NCBI GenBank assembly: GCA_022703485.1
Contig: JAKLDO010000016.1
Location: forward strand, 1-44,885
Length of the DNA: 44,885 bases
Source: a bacterium
GTDB taxonomy: Bacteria > UBP6 > UBA1177
Reading direction: 5' to 3'
In this document: positions 15,374 to 24,135 of the stretch, piece after piece
Position numbering within the stretch: the first letter of the stretch is position 1
Layout: every line of letters begins with the position of its first letter
Notes under the pieces: model-generated
Database searches by the model: none
Told to the model about the DNA's origin: nothing
Seen by the model: the letters and a program-made list of their open reading frames with translations, nothing else
Position numbers and translations under genes: made by a program

Positions 15374-15574
15374 TTAAGGCTTTTCTCTATCCTTTTTGAG
15401 CATTTCAAAGGACCTGTCCCATGTCGATTCCCCTTTTTTGGAGAACTGACAGGCGGGGAATTCCCCCATTCTGTTGTGGTAGGCAATGCATTCACAGCAT
15501 ATCCCGTGCCTCGGACAGCCCGAATAAGTGCAGTTGCAGCGACCCGAATTCCTTGTTTTGTTCTCACAGTTCAT
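15374..15574 (-). CDS. Small Cys-rich DUF6485-family protein
   Basis: 66 residues with nine Cys. The pattern 'CNCTYSGCPRHGICCECIAYH' in the first half and 'GEFPACQF' match small DUF6485-type proteins common in anaerobes. The Cys/His spacing suggests a metal or Fe-S site. Function of the family is unknown. GGAGAT lies upstream of the ATG at 15574. An overlapping frame of the same length exists but lacks this conserved pattern. Stands alone between the hydrolase unit and a divergent membrane protein gene. Confidence 0.8.
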   Translation of the reverse strand: MNCENKTRNSGRCNCTYSGCPRHGICCECIAYHNRMGEFPACQFSKKGESTWDRSFEMLKKDREKP

Positions 15575-15670
15575 ACTAATGATCTCCTCAAAGTTGTTCC
15601 AGTCTATTTTATTTGAAAAAAATCGTGAATCAAATCATAATCCGGTAATTAAACGAGGTGAGAGAGATTT

Positions 15671-16027
15671 ATGGCTGTCTACGAAATAAAATATCTTACT
15701 GCTCTTGTTTTTACTGCCGTAACTGAAACAGCAGTACTCCTTTTCTTGATGAGATCCATTTTTATTGAGGATTACAGAAAAATTTCGATCCGAAAAGTAA
15801 TTTCTGCCGGAATTTTTGCAAGCGCCACCACGCTTCCGCATCTCTGGTTGGTCCTGCCGGCTTTTATAGAAAACCGGTTGATCTACGGGATTACAGGTGA
15901 GCTGGGAGTGCTGATCATTGAAGCTGTATTTTATTACTTTTTTCTTTTCAGCGACTGGAAAAAATCCTTTCTGACATCGTTTTTATGTAATCTTGTTTCT
16001 TTTCTGCTTGGAATATTGATACTTTAG
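15671..16027 (+). CDS. Small four-helix membrane protein, unknown
   Basis: 118 residues with four hydrophobic helices (about residues 9-28, 42-61, 72-92 and 97-117) separated by short charged loops, one of them 'EDYRKISIRKV'. A strong GAGGTGAGAG region precedes the ATG. No conserved motif was recognised. It converges with the exported protein gene at 16032-16934; the stops are 4 nt apart. Coding status is supported by the ribosome site and the clean membrane topology. Confidence 0.65.
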   Translation: MAVYEIKYLTALVFTAVTETAVLLFLMRSIFIEDYRKISIRKVISAGIFASATTLPHLWLVLPAFIENRLIYGITGELGVLIIEAVFYYFFLFSDWKKSFLTSFLCNLVSFLLGILIL

Positions 16028-16031
16028 GAAT

Positions 16032-16934
16032 TTAATTAATCAACATTGAACAACCGGCGGATGATTTTTTTTCATAATCGCTATCATTATCACCATCTTC
16101 TTTGTCTTCAACAACTGATATGCCAACCCCTCTTAATATCATCAAATTTGTGTAACTCCAATAATTACATAACGGAGTATCATATTCTTTCCCTTCAAGC
16201 GGTTCAAACCTTATTACCAGACTGCCTTTCTCTTTGGGATTAAGCAATCCTGGACTTTTAATTATTTTAAAACATGCTTTGTCATCACTATTATCTTCAT
16301 AATCCTCATAACAATCGGAAATGCTATAATAAGGAGTGCCCTTAAACTGCTCTGAGACATTGGTAACTATTATTTCCTTTTCTATTGAGCTGCCGACCTC
16401 TACTTCACCGAAATTAATCTCTTCAGTATCAAGAACAAAGCTTGATCCGCCTCCAGAAGTTTCTGTTTTCATCGATTCAATTTCATCCTCGCTGAGATCA
16501 ACGGAAGTGTATCTGCTCTGATCACAGGAATTTTCGTAAAAAGGTATTTCGTGTACAATGACAGCATAATTTCTGCATTGTAGTGAATTGAATTCGTTAA
16601 TGAATTCTGTGCAATCAAGGTCGCTTATGTAAAAATAGGTTCCCGGATGGGCGCAATGGTCGATTATTTCAAGTTCATGATAGTCAGCAACACTGCTGTA
16701 TTCATCTATATCAAATTTAACAATGTCAGAGATCCGGTTGTCGATTATTAAGCCTCTGTACATAACTTTTTCCAGAGTCACATTATACATCTCATCGTAT
16801 GAGGTGACTCTGAAAAAATTATTTTTTAACTCATTTTCGTAATCATGTTTTTTGTACTCTATAGGTTCCGGCAGAGGATTCGCGAATGAAAACAAAGTGC
16901 TAAGAAAAAGCATAATGAAAAGGATCTTTTTCAT
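16032..16934 (-). CDS. Exported protein with HYDIN/DUF1573-like domain and Cys tail
   Basis: 300 residues. Sec signal peptide at residues 1-18 (MKKILFIMLFLSTLFSFA), no lipobox. Residues about 160-270 hold an ASH/HYDIN-type beta-sandwich ('LDTEEINFGEVEVGSSIEKEIIVTNVS' and 'GSLVIRFEPLEGKEYD'). Then come an Asp/Glu-rich linker and the ending SSAGCSMLIN. The GCS pattern resembles the start of the Cys-helix-basic sorting tails of the proteins at 20927-27126, but the hydrophobic helix is missing. The start has only a weak ribosome site. Confidence 0.7.
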   Translation of the reverse strand: MKKILFIMLFLSTLFSFANPLPEPIEYKKHDYENELKNNFFRVTSYDEMYNVTLEKVMYRGLIIDNRISDIVKFDIDEYSSVADYHELEIIDHCAHPGTYFYISDLDCTEFINEFNSLQCRNYAVIVHEIPFYENSCDQSRYTSVDLSEDEIESMKTETSGGGSSFVLDTEEINFGEVEVGSSIEKEIIVTNVSEQFKGTPYYSISDCYEDYEDNSDDKACFKIIKSPGLLNPKEKGSLVIRFEPLEGKEYDTPLCNYWSYTNLMILRGVGISVVEDKEDGDNDSDYEKKSSAGCSMLIN

Positions 16935-17016
16935 TAAAAACTCAATTATTGCATTGGTAACTTAATGATTTTAAAGAATATACTGTTTTTGTCAAAAACG
17001 GCGGAAATTGAATGAG

Positions 17017-17391
17017 TTAATGTCCGCAGCCGCCGCCGTGGGAATGTCCGGCACAGGTTGAGCTCATTTTCTGGAGAGTGCCGGCTTTGAAAAGAAGAAG
17101 ATTGTCCTCGATATTCTGCTTTTGCGCCTGATAGACTTCGACCCCCATCGCTCTGAGTTTGTTCACTGCTCCTGCACCGATACCGTGAAGGATCAGAGAG
17201 TCGATCTTCTGACCCTGAAGCGCAAGGATCGGTGAACAGTTGCCGTGTTCATGACCGAGATTGCCGTTATTGATAACTGAAACAGAGCTGTCATCTGTAT
17301 TGACAACAACGAACATCGGAGCCGAGCCGAAATGTCCGTATACTGCACTTTTAAGACCGTTGTTCTGTTCCACAGGGAAACAAATTCTCAT
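17017..17391 (-). CDS. NifX/NifB-type Fe-Mo cofactor domain protein
   Basis: 124 residues from the ATG at 17391, which has GGAGGG immediately upstream. It is a single dinitrogenase iron-molybdenum cofactor biosynthesis (NifX/NafY-type) domain: 'AVYGHFGSAPMFVVVNTDD', then 'CSPILALQGQKIDSLILHGIGAGAVNKL' and 'GVEVYQA'. A Cys/His/Gly tail (CAGHSHGGGCGH) is likely metal-binding. No nitrogenase genes are near; stand-alone versions of this domain are frequent in anaerobes and are thought to carry metal clusters. Starts 11 nt after the DUF134 gene stop, forming a two-gene operon. Confidence 0.88.
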   Translation of the reverse strand: MRICFPVEQNNGLKSAVYGHFGSAPMFVVVNTDDSSVSVINNGNLGHEHGNCSPILALQGQKIDSLILHGIGAGAVNKLRAMGVEVYQAQKQNIEDNLLLFKAGTLQKMSSTCAGHSHGGGCGH

Positions 17392-17402
17392 AATACCCTC
17401 CA

Positions 17403-17864
17403 TTATTTGTTGAATTTTCCGCATCCGCCTGATCTGCGGCAGCATTTCCCGTGACCGAAAAGATGAGCAAGACTTGTAACACTGCCTGAACCGCAGGCGG
17501 CACAAAGACCGTTCTCATTATTTATATCGATATCACTGAAAGCGCCGCATTCATTGCATTTTATGATATTTCTGTTGAATTCGATATTTCCGCCGCTTAT
17601 TGAAAGAAGCGCCCCCTCAACAACAAAAACAGACATTTTCTTTCTTGCCGCCTCGACAAGCCTTGTGAAAGTTGAACGGGATATTCCCATCAGACCTGAT
17701 GCCTCTTCATGCTCAAGCCCTTCATAATCGGCAAGTCTTATCGCCTCGAATTCATCTATCGAAAGATTAACTTCCTTCAAAATTGACGGCGGCACACCGT
17801 TTGGTCTGAACATCGAAAATACCGGTGGCCTGTGAACTGTTCTTGATTTTTGAGGTCTTGCCAT
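17403..17864 (-). CDS. DUF134 helix-turn-helix protein with Cys-rich C-terminus
   Basis: About 153 residues. It starts at the typical MARPQKSR of DUF134 proteins (ATG 17864, AAGGA upstream); longer in-frame starts run into the promoter. A sigma-factor-like helix-turn-helix follows ('SIDEFEAIRLADYEGLEHEEASGLMGISRSTFTRLVEAARKK'). The C-terminal part has two Cys-x2-Cys pairs (CNECG and CAACG, zinc-ribbon-like) and a GKCCRRSGGCGK tail. Likely a metal-responsive or redox-responsive DNA-binding protein. The palindrome in its own promoter suggests autoregulation. Operon partner: the NifX-like gene downstream. Confidence 0.88.
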   Translation of the reverse strand: MARPQKSRTVHRPPVFSMFRPNGVPPSILKEVNLSIDEFEAIRLADYEGLEHEEASGLMGISRSTFTRLVEAARKKMSVFVVEGALLSISGGNIEFNRNIIKCNECGAFSDIDINNENGLCAACGSGSVTSLAHLFGHGKCCRRSGGCGKFNK

Positions 17865-17895
17865 AAAAAATTCCTTAAAGCACATAAGCTCAGAA

Positions 17896-17924
17896 TATAT
17901 AATGCACATAAGTGCAAAAGTCAA
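17896..17924 (-). promoter_or_regulatory. DUF134 operon promoter with palindromic operator in spacer
   Basis: On the minus strand TTGACT (17919-17924), a 17-nt spacer and TATATA (17896-17901). The spacer contains the palindrome TGCACTTATGTGCA (17903-17916; perfect 5-bp arms). GCACATAAG, as read on the plus strand, recurs at 17880-17888 and 17904-17912, 24 nt apart. A repressor bound there would block RNA polymerase. Confidence 0.6.
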
Positions 17925-17971
17925 GCAAAAAACTAAAATACAACGCTCTAAAAACATTAAATAAATTAGTA

Positions 17972-17987
17972 TGGCATTTTTCTTGCA
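17972..17987 (+). promoter_or_regulatory. Sigma-54 type (-24/-12) promoter
   Basis: TGGCAT-N5-TTGCA with GG (17973-17974) and GC (17985-17986) exactly 12 nt apart. It matches the RpoN consensus TGGCAC-N5-TTGCW except for T at the sixth position. It lies 40 nt upstream of the ATG at 18027 in the right orientation. Confidence 0.55.
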
Positions 17988-18026
17988 CGGTGCTATGTTG
18001 TGTGTGTCATTGAGCAGGAGGGATAA

Positions 18027-19679
18027 ATGAGGAGATTTTTTGTTAAAGTCGTGATAATTGCGCTGTTCGCTTTTGTGACGGTGTCATGCGGAGACAGTAA
18101 TTCCGTGAACGATAAAGAGACGGACGCCGATGATGACATTGTGACAGCTGATGAAGATCAGATTGCGGATGATGATAGTGCGGAAGCGCCTGATGATGCA
18201 AGGTTTGACTCTTTTGTGCAGGCTCTGAAAAGCGATCTTGAAAAAAGCAAAGCCTACGGAGTTTCAGTTGCTGTCATGGAAAAAGGTGAAATAACTTTCG
18301 CCGCCGCATTCGGTTCAAAAGATGCTGAAGGCAAAGTTCCGCTTACGACTGAAACGCTGATGCAGATAGGTTCCACAACAAAGCAGATGACCGCCGCCGC
18401 GCTACTTAAAAAAGTGCAGGAAGGCAAGGCCGGTCTTGATGACACGCTTGAAGAACTTCTTCCTGACTTTGAGTTTAAAAAGGAGGGAACTTGGGACGAT
18501 GTCATAAAACTGCGCCACATACTTTCCCATCAGGGCGGTTTTTACGATTTTACACCGTGGGATGACACTCCTGACGATGAACTGCTGGGATACACCGCTT
18601 ACGGAACATTTGCAAAGAACTACTGGGTAATGAATCCTCCCGGAGTTTTCTGGAATTACGCCAATCCTAATTTTTCGATGGCAGGACTTGTGACAGAAGT
18701 GCTCGACACCCGTTTCTATCCTGACATCATGAGAGAGGACATATTCCTGCCGCTCGGAATGGAGAGAACTTATCTGCGTAAAAAAGAAGTGGAGAAAGAC
18801 GGCGACTATGCAGTTTCATACGGTTATGATTTCAATGATGTCGAAAGCGGAAGTACAGTCACAATAGACCTTGATAAGATAGCAGATTCAGCTTTTACAA
18901 GACCGGCAGGACTTGTCTGGACGACACCGTCACAGATGATGAAATGGGCTGATTTCCTCATCAGCGGAAACAGTGAAGTTCTTTCAGATGAACTGCGTAA
19001 AGAGATAACGACCGCTCAGGTGGACACCCTTTATGCTGACGGAACAATGAAGTACGGATACGGCATGTTCGTCGAGAGCGGATACATGTCAAAAGATGGA
19101 AAGTGGTACGAAATTCCAGTCTGGGAGCACGGCGGAAATACGATATCCTTCTCCAACATACTTTATATCCTTCCTGAGCAGGAATTTGCCTTGGCGATAT
19201 GTTCAAGCGCCTATGCGACAGACTTTTCGGCAAGCGTCGATGCCGCGATAACAACTCTTGTCGATCTGCCTGAACCTTCGTCAAATCCGCCTGAGTACAC
19301 AATAGATCCGGCCAGATTCGATGATCACACCGGCACATACGAAGATCCTAATAATGTGGGAACGCTCATTGTCACAAGGGAAGGGGACAAGCTCATGATA
19401 AGCGCTCCCGACCTTGATGAGTACGGCGTTGATTACAGCCCTGAACTGACAGCCGTATCAAGCGATATTTTCGTGATCTACATCGACGGAGCTCCTTATG
19501 ACATAACATTCATCAAAGCTGACGGAGAAGAGAGATCGACCTATATCCGCCAGAGGGCATTTGTCGCAAAAAGATCTGACGGAACTAATGAAATCAAGTC
19601 TTTAGATATGAGAAAAAATATTGAGAGATGGCTGAAAAGATCAAAACTGACTTTTGACAGAGTTCCTATTTTCCGATAG
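18027..19679 (+). CDS. Lipoprotein serine hydrolase, class C beta-lactamase fold
   Basis: 550 residues. Lipoprotein signal with lipobox VTVSC|G, then an Asp-rich linker to about residue 55. The catalytic fold has Ser116-x2-Lys119 (GSTTK), Tyr211-Ala-Asn213, and His368-Gly-Gly, the full motif set of the beta-lactamase-related/esterase EstB/DD-peptidase family (S12). A C-terminal beta-domain follows (about 430-530, '[18 protein letters not shown]'). Likely periplasmic-facing esterase or peptidase; antibiotic resistance is not implied. AGGAGGG precedes the ATG, and a sigma-54 type promoter lies upstream. Its 3' end overlaps the convergent argF by 14 nt. Confidence 0.88.
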   Translation: MRRFFVKVVIIALFAFVTVSCGDSNSVNDKETDADDDIVTADEDQIADDDSAEAPDDARFDSFVQALKSDLEKSKAYGVSVAVMEKGEITFAAAFGSKDAEGKVPLTTETLMQIGSTTKQMTAAALLKKVQEGKAGLDDTLEELLPDFEFKKEGTWDDVIKLRHILSHQGGFYDFTPWDDTPDDELLGYTAYGTFAKNYWVMNPPGVFWNYANPNFSMAGLVTEVLDTRFYPDIMREDIFLPLGMERTYLRKKEVEKDGDYAVSYGYDFNDVESGSTVTIDLDKIADSAFTRPAGLVWTTPSQMMKWADFLISGNSEVLSDELRKEITTAQVDTLYADGTMKYGYGMFVESGYMSKDGKWYEIPVWEHGGNTISFSNILYILPEQEFALAICSSAYATDFSASVDAAITTLVDLPEPSSNPPEYTIDPARFDDHTGTYEDPNNVGTLIVTREGDKLMISAPDLDEYGVDYSPELTAVSSDIFVIYIDGAPYDITFIKADGEERSTYIRQRAFVAKRSDGTNEIKSLDMRKNIERWLKRSKLTFDRVPIFR

Positions 19680-20664
19680 TGGCGCACATTACCGCTTTGA
19701 TGGTGTGCATTCTGTTCTCGGCTTCGTCGAAAACCTTTGAATGTCTGCTTCTGAAGACTTCATCGCTTGCTTCCATTTCTTTGATGCCGTATTTTTCGAA
19801 AACTTCCTTTCCGACTTTTGTTTCAAGGTCGTGGAAGCTCGGAAGGCAGTGAAGGAAGATCACATCCGGATTTCCTGTCTTCTTTATCATGTCCATGTTG
19901 ACCTGATAATCTTTAAGCTGTTTGATCCTTTCCTCGAAAAGGTGCTCTTCGCCCATTGAAACCCATACATCTGTATAAATTACATCGGCATCTTTGACCG
20001 CTTTTGCAACATCTTCGATGAACTCAAGCTTAGCGCCGGTCTGTTTAGCAACTTCATTCATTTCATCAACAAGTTTCTTTTCCGGGAAAAGGGCTTTCGG
20101 AGCGCATGCCACGAAATGCATTCCCATTTTAGCTGAACCTATCATGAGCGAGTTGCCCATGTTGTTCCTTGCATCACCGCAGTAAACGAATTTTATCTTG
20201 TTAAGCGGTTTCGCAACATGTTCTTCGATGGTCATGAAGTCTGCAAGTATCTGGGTGGGGTGATACATATCGGTAAGACCGTTCCAAACCGGAACGCCTG
20301 CATGTTTTGCAAGAGCTTCAACAGTTTCCTGCTTGTAGCCTCTGAACTCGATACCGTCATAGAAACGGCCGAGAACCTTAGCAGTGTCTTCGATGGATTC
20401 CTTTTTGCCCATCTGACTGTCGTTGGAGCCGAGGAATGTGACATGAGCCCCTTCATCCAGAGCGCCTACTTCAAATGCACAGCGTGTTCTTGTCGAAGTC
20501 TTTTCAAAAAGAAGAACGATATTCTTCCCTTCAAGAAGGTCGCCCTTTATACCGGCTCTTTTCTTTGCTTTAAGATCATGCGAAAGGTCAAGAAGATAAC
20601 GGATCTCTTCAGGTGTGAAATGTTTAAGTGTCAGGAAATGTCTACCCTTAAGATTAACAGCCAT
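19666..20664 (-). CDS. argF: Ornithine carbamoyltransferase
   Basis: About 332 residues. Catalyses carbamoyl phosphate + L-ornithine to citrulline in arginine biosynthesis or the arginine deiminase pathway. Seen: carbamoyl-phosphate motif [14 protein letters not shown], '[14 protein letters not shown]', and '[12 protein letters not shown]', the ornithine-loop Cys motif. Start at ATG 20664 with GGAGG upstream; an ATG at 20700 lacks one. No other arg genes adjoin, so the direction of the pathway cannot be deduced; length and the 'VWVSMGEE' region fit either catabolic or anabolic forms. Confidence 0.96.
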   Translation of the reverse strand: MAVNLKGRHFLTLKHFTPEEIRYLLDLSHDLKAKKRAGIKGDLLEGKNIVLLFEKTSTRTRCAFEVGALDEGAHVTFLGSNDSQMGKKESIEDTAKVLGRFYDGIEFRGYKQETVEALAKHAGVPVWNGLTDMYHPTQILADFMTIEEHVAKPLNKIKFVYCGDARNNMGNSLMIGSAKMGMHFVACAPKALFPEKKLVDEMNEVAKQTGAKLEFIEDVAKAVKDADVIYTDVWVSMGEEHLFEERIKQLKDYQVNMDMIKKTGNPDVIFLHCLPSFHDLETKVGKEVFEKYGIKEMEASDEVFRSRHSKVFDEAENRMHTIKAVMCATIGK

Positions 20665-20702
20665 TTTTTCCTCCAAAAAAAGTTGAACAACAAACTGCAT
20701 GG

Positions 20703-20730
20703 ATTATAAAATTAAGATGTCAAAAATCAA
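20703..20730 (-). promoter_or_regulatory. Putative argF promoter
   Basis: Minus strand TTGATT (20725-20730), 16-nt spacer, TATAAT (20703-20708), 39 nt upstream of the argF ATG. The -10 is consensus and the -35 matches 4 of 6. Confidence 0.5.
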
Positions 20731-20831
20731 AATTAATAAGCTGTGCTGAAAATCCAATAATAACAAATGCATATGTGCGGCGTGACGGTATTGCTTTATA
20801 AAGAAGAACATATTAATATAATATTATAAGT

Positions 20832-20878
20832 CCATTTCGGCAGAAATGGTCGATTGATCTTTGATCGTCGGTTCAATC
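20832..20878 (+). promoter_or_regulatory. Structured leader upstream of the first secreted paralogue
   Basis: A perfect 7-bp hairpin, CCATTTC / GAAATGG with loop GGCA (20832-20849), is followed by GATTGA (20852-20857) pairing with TCAATC (20873-20878) around a smaller GATC/GATC pair. It lies 49-95 nt before the ATG at 20927, downstream of a TATAAT at 20817-20822. No T-run follows, so a terminator is unlikely; it may stabilise the mRNA or be a regulatory leader. Confidence 0.35.
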
Positions 20879-20926
20879 AGATTCGTGTATGGTGTACTTT
20901 TAATATTTTTTTAAGGAGACCGCTGA

Positions 20927-23900
20927 ATGAGAAAGTTTTTTGTAATTCTGCTTGTTGCAGTCCCGCTTTTTGTAAATGCAATGGGCCCGGATGTCTCCCA
21001 GATAGACGGCAAAAGTCTGAAATGGGAGGAAGGTGCGTGGGACTATTTCGTTATGTTCAAAACCCTGTTGAAAAATGATAACAGGACGGTCTGCACCCCT
21101 TCAACAGTGACGAACTGCAATCTCGGTGACGATCAGCCGGGCAACCCTCAGGCCGATAACTGTGTTGATCCCGCAACCGGAAGCACTTTTACGCTCATTG
21201 ATTCGCAGATACCTTTTGATGCAAGGATCCAGGCGGCGTATCTCATTTGGGTGAGCGCGCTTCCCCTTTCCCAGATACCCAATGGCGAAACGGATAACAC
21301 GGTCACACTTTCTTTTGAGAACAGCGACGGAACGATAACACACACTGCTGAAGTTTCAGCTACAGATACTCCTATGAAAGTGACAGATACTTACAGCTTT
21401 AAATTCAGTGCCATCGAATCAATAAATCCTGTCAATCTGACATGTACGACAGACGCAGACTGTACCGGCAATGCCCAGCTTGGTGAAGGATGGACCTGTA
21501 TAAGCGGAAAATGTTCCACACACAACCTTGTCTATACATACAGAGCTGATGTAACGGAATTCTTCAGTGAGATCCACAAGATGAGCAATGATGCCGGAAT
21601 ACTTAACGACGGTGTCGGACTGCTGGGTAAATACACGGTCTCAAACATGGAATGCACAAATGATCCGACATATCTTGCCACAAGCGGTATGGTCGGCGGA
21701 TGGGCGCTCGCTTTTGTCTATACTTCAGAGCAGATAAGCCCGAAAAAAATATATTTCTATGACGGTTTCGAGGCATACAGATTTGAAGAAGGCGTCATTT
21801 CAACAAGCGGATTCGAACTTCCGAACGAAGCGGTGGTCAGGTTTTCAATGGTGGCTTCAGAAGGAGATCCGGGTCTTGCGACATCACAGAATCCCGATAA
21901 TCCGCTCGGACCGAAACCCGCCGCAGAAGCGCTCTATATTTCAGGTGCACAGAAATTCCCGGTAGGTGAATGGCTTCAGCTGTGGAATGACTGTAATCAG
22001 GCTAAAAGCACTGATTCACAAAATCTTCCGTTCAATTATACAGAAGTCTACAATTCGATATCATCGACTTACGGCTGGGCTGATGATTTCCCGTTCTGCG
22101 TAGGAGGACTTCCCGGTGCAGTCGATCCTAACATCCTTGAATATGCAATGGATGTCGACACTTTCATACTTGATGCAAAAGATCCTGCTTTTGCTCCGCA
22201 TCTTATCAAAGGGGACCAGTTCCTAAATTTCAAGATAGGTGCTAATCAGGACCAGATTTACACAAACCTTATAGTCGTTTCGATCGACACCAAATCACCC
22301 AAATTCGATATTCCGGAAGAAAGGGAAAAGAATTCATGTACTTGTGCCACTACAGAGGATTTCATATGCAGTGACAGACCTTTCTATTTCACGATAAGGG
22401 TCGAGAACTGGGGTGAGAACATAGCTGAAAATGTAACTGTTCAGGATGAACTTCCCAGGAATGTCAACTACATAGCAGGATCAACCGAAATGCTCACCAC
22501 TAAGGACGGAGTGACCGGAAAGTGGGAGAAAGTGGATGATGTTTCGGGCGAATTCCCGTTCAAGGCGGCAAGAAAAGTAATGGATTCAATGTATTACTGT
22601 GATAAGGAAAATCTTACATGCGTAGACAAGGTTATGATAAGGTTCAAGGTAAAACCTGTCGATACTATTCAGAAGAACGAAGTAATTGAAAACACAGCAG
22701 TTATTACAGATTCTTCCGGTGTAGCATATTATTCGAACTCCTCGATCCCGCTTAGACTGAAACAGGGAGACTGTCCTGCGCTCACAGAATGTCCGGAACC
22801 TCCGAAAGAGCTTTGCGGACCTGTCAGTGACGGTCCTGAATGTACAAAGGATGAAGATTGCGGGGACGGAAATATCTGTGATGACGGAAAGTGTGTTGCA
22901 GATGAATCGATGCTTACAGAAAATGCAAAAATAACTTTTGCGAAAGGGAAGAACAGCCCGTCCGCTGATGGTTCATCGATAATCATCCCAAATCCTTCAA
23001 AAGATCTTGTAGCGGCACAGTTCACACTCATTGCTGAAGGTGATGAAGCCAAGAGTTTCAGTCTCAACGGAGTAAGTTTCGCAATCACTTCCAACGATAC
23101 GAACACAACGCTTGGCAAATTCAGACTGGTCTATGACGAAGACGGTGACGGTGTTGCAGGTTCAAAAGAAAAAACTATCGCGACTCTTGAGTCACCCAAG
23201 TCAAATACTGTTGCTTTTCAGGTTCTTAACACGGCAGACAGGAATTTCAAGGCCGGAACGCTCCATTATTTCCTGCTTGTCCTTGATGCAGCTTACAGCG
23301 GTGAAGCATCGAACAATGTGAAATTCAATTTTGACATCACTGGCGAGGCTGCATTCCAGATATCTGACAAAGGAGAACCCGATGTTTCAGGTTCTGCAAT
23401 AGCTTTTGCAGATTTCAAATTCGAACCCGCAAACGGGTTTATCGTGACAAAAGGCAACAACGACCCTGAAGTTCCTTCAATGGACAAAATGAACGGAACG
23501 ATACCTGTGCTTCAGCTCAGAACAAAGTCCATGCAGGGAGGGGACAAGCTCGAATCGATAGGTTTCAAGCCGTATCTCAAGTCTGTGAAGTTCGGTGAAG
23601 GCATTAATGGTGCGGCCATTTATCACGATACCGACAGCGATGGAAAAGTATCTTCAAAGGACAAGAAACTTGCTGAGATCACCTCATTTGACAGCATTTC
23701 AATAGCGACATTCAAAAACCTTGACCTTTCATACACAAAAGGCGAGGAAAAACACCTTCTTATCACGCTCACTCTCGGACTGAGCGAAGGAGAGCTTGCA
23801 CAGATCCAGATAGGCAGCGGAAAAGTGGGCCTTTCTCCCGACCGTGATGTGATAGAGCTTCCCGTTACATCAAAATCTTTCCTGTATGAATGCGCTGAAG

Positions 23901-24052
23901 GTGAGACTGGTTGTTATGTCGAAGAAGATGAAAGCGGATGTGCGATAACAGCTGTTGAAGAGAGCTCAAATTCTGTAATATTCGGACTCATGGCTGTTTT
24001 AGCTTTTATATCAACCCTGTTTTTGCCGATCACAAAAAAACAGCCTTATTAA
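20927..24052 (+). CDS. Large secreted surface protein with DUF11-like domain and sorting tail (paralogue 1)
   Basis: 1041 residues. Signal peptide to about residue 18 (FVNA|M). The mature N-terminus 'GPDVSQIDGKSLKWEEGAWDY' opens a ~450-residue beta-rich domain shared with the next gene. A DUF11/TIGR01451-like repeat lies around residues 480-620 ('VENWGENIAENVTVQDELP'). A Cys knot-like segment follows (CTKDEDCGDGNICDDGKC, about 640-660), then two EF-hand-like 'DEDGDGV' and 'DTDSDGK' calcium-type loops in the last 350 residues. The end 'SGCAITAVEE' + hydrophobic helix + KKQPY is a MYXO-CTERM-like sorting signal. AAGGAG precedes the ATG. Probably a surface or cell-envelope adhesin or matrix protein. 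Confidence 0.82.
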   Translation: MRKFFVILLVAVPLFVNAMGPDVSQIDGKSLKWEEGAWDYFVMFKTLLKNDNRTVCTPSTVTNCNLGDDQPGNPQADNCVDPATGSTFTLIDSQIPFDARIQAAYLIWVSALPLSQIPNGETDNTVTLSFENSDGTITHTAEVSATDTPMKVTDTYSFKFSAIESINPVNLTCTTDADCTGNAQLGEGWTCISGKCSTHNLVYTYRADVTEFFSEIHKMSNDAGILNDGVGLLGKYTVSNMECTNDPTYLATSGMVGGWALAFVYTSEQISPKKIYFYDGFEAYRFEEGVISTSGFELPNEAVVRFSMVASEGDPGLATSQNPDNPLGPKPAAEALYISGAQKFPVGEWLQLWNDCNQAKSTDSQNLPFNYTEVYNSISSTYGWADDFPFCVGGLPGAVDPNILEYAMDVDTFILDAKDPAFAPHLIKGDQFLNFKIGANQDQIYTNLIVVSIDTKSPKFDIPEEREKNSCTCATTEDFICSDRPFYFTIRVENWGENIAENVTVQDELPRNVNYIAGSTEMLTTKDGVTGKWEKVDDVSGEFPFKAARKVMDSMYYCDKENLTCVDKVMIRFKVKPVDTIQKNEVIENTAVITDSSGVAYYSNSSIPLRLKQGDCPALTECPEPPKELCGPVSDGPECTKDEDCGDGNICDDGKCVADESMLTENAKITFAKGKNSPSADGSSIIIPNPSKDLVAAQFTLIAEGDEAKSFSLNGVSFAITSNDTNTTLGKFRLVYDEDGDGVAGSKEKTIATLESPKSNTVAFQVLNTADRNFKAGTLHYFLLVLDAAYSGEASNNVKFNFDITGEAAFQISDKGEPDVSGSAIAFADFKFEPANGFIVTKGNNDPEVPSMDKMNGTIPVLQLRTKSMQGGDKLESIGFKPYLKSVKFGEGINGAAIYHDTDSDGKVSSKDKKLAEITSFDSISIATFKNLDLSYTKGEEKHLLITLTLGLSEGELAQIQIGSGKVGLSPDRDVIELPVTSKSFLYECAEGETGCYVEEDESGCAITAVEESSNSVIFGLMAVLAFISTLFLPITKKQPY

Positions 24053-24063
24053 AGTTTCATTAG

Positions 24064-24092
24064 TTGACTTATATAAATTCACTACTTATAAT
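24064..24092 (+). promoter_or_regulatory. Strong sigma-70 promoter of secreted paralogue 2
   Basis: TTGACT (24064-24069) and TATAAT (24087-24092) with the optimal 17-nt spacer, 43 nt before the ATG at 24136. Located in the 83-nt gap between the paralogues, so the second gene can be expressed independently. Confidence 0.65.
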
Positions 24093-24135
24093 TTGTAAGT
24101 TTTGCTGGTGAATAAACTCACAACAGGAGGTTTAT

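Noticed and set aside
17017..17391. Evidence for nitrogen fixation
   Set aside because: A single NifX-type domain protein without nifHDK, nifB or nifEN; stand-alone members are common in non-diazotrophs.
18027..19679. Antibiotic-resistance beta-lactamase
   Set aside because: The motif set also fits S12 esterases and DD-peptidases, the protein is a lipoprotein with an extra C-terminal domain, and no resistance context is visible.
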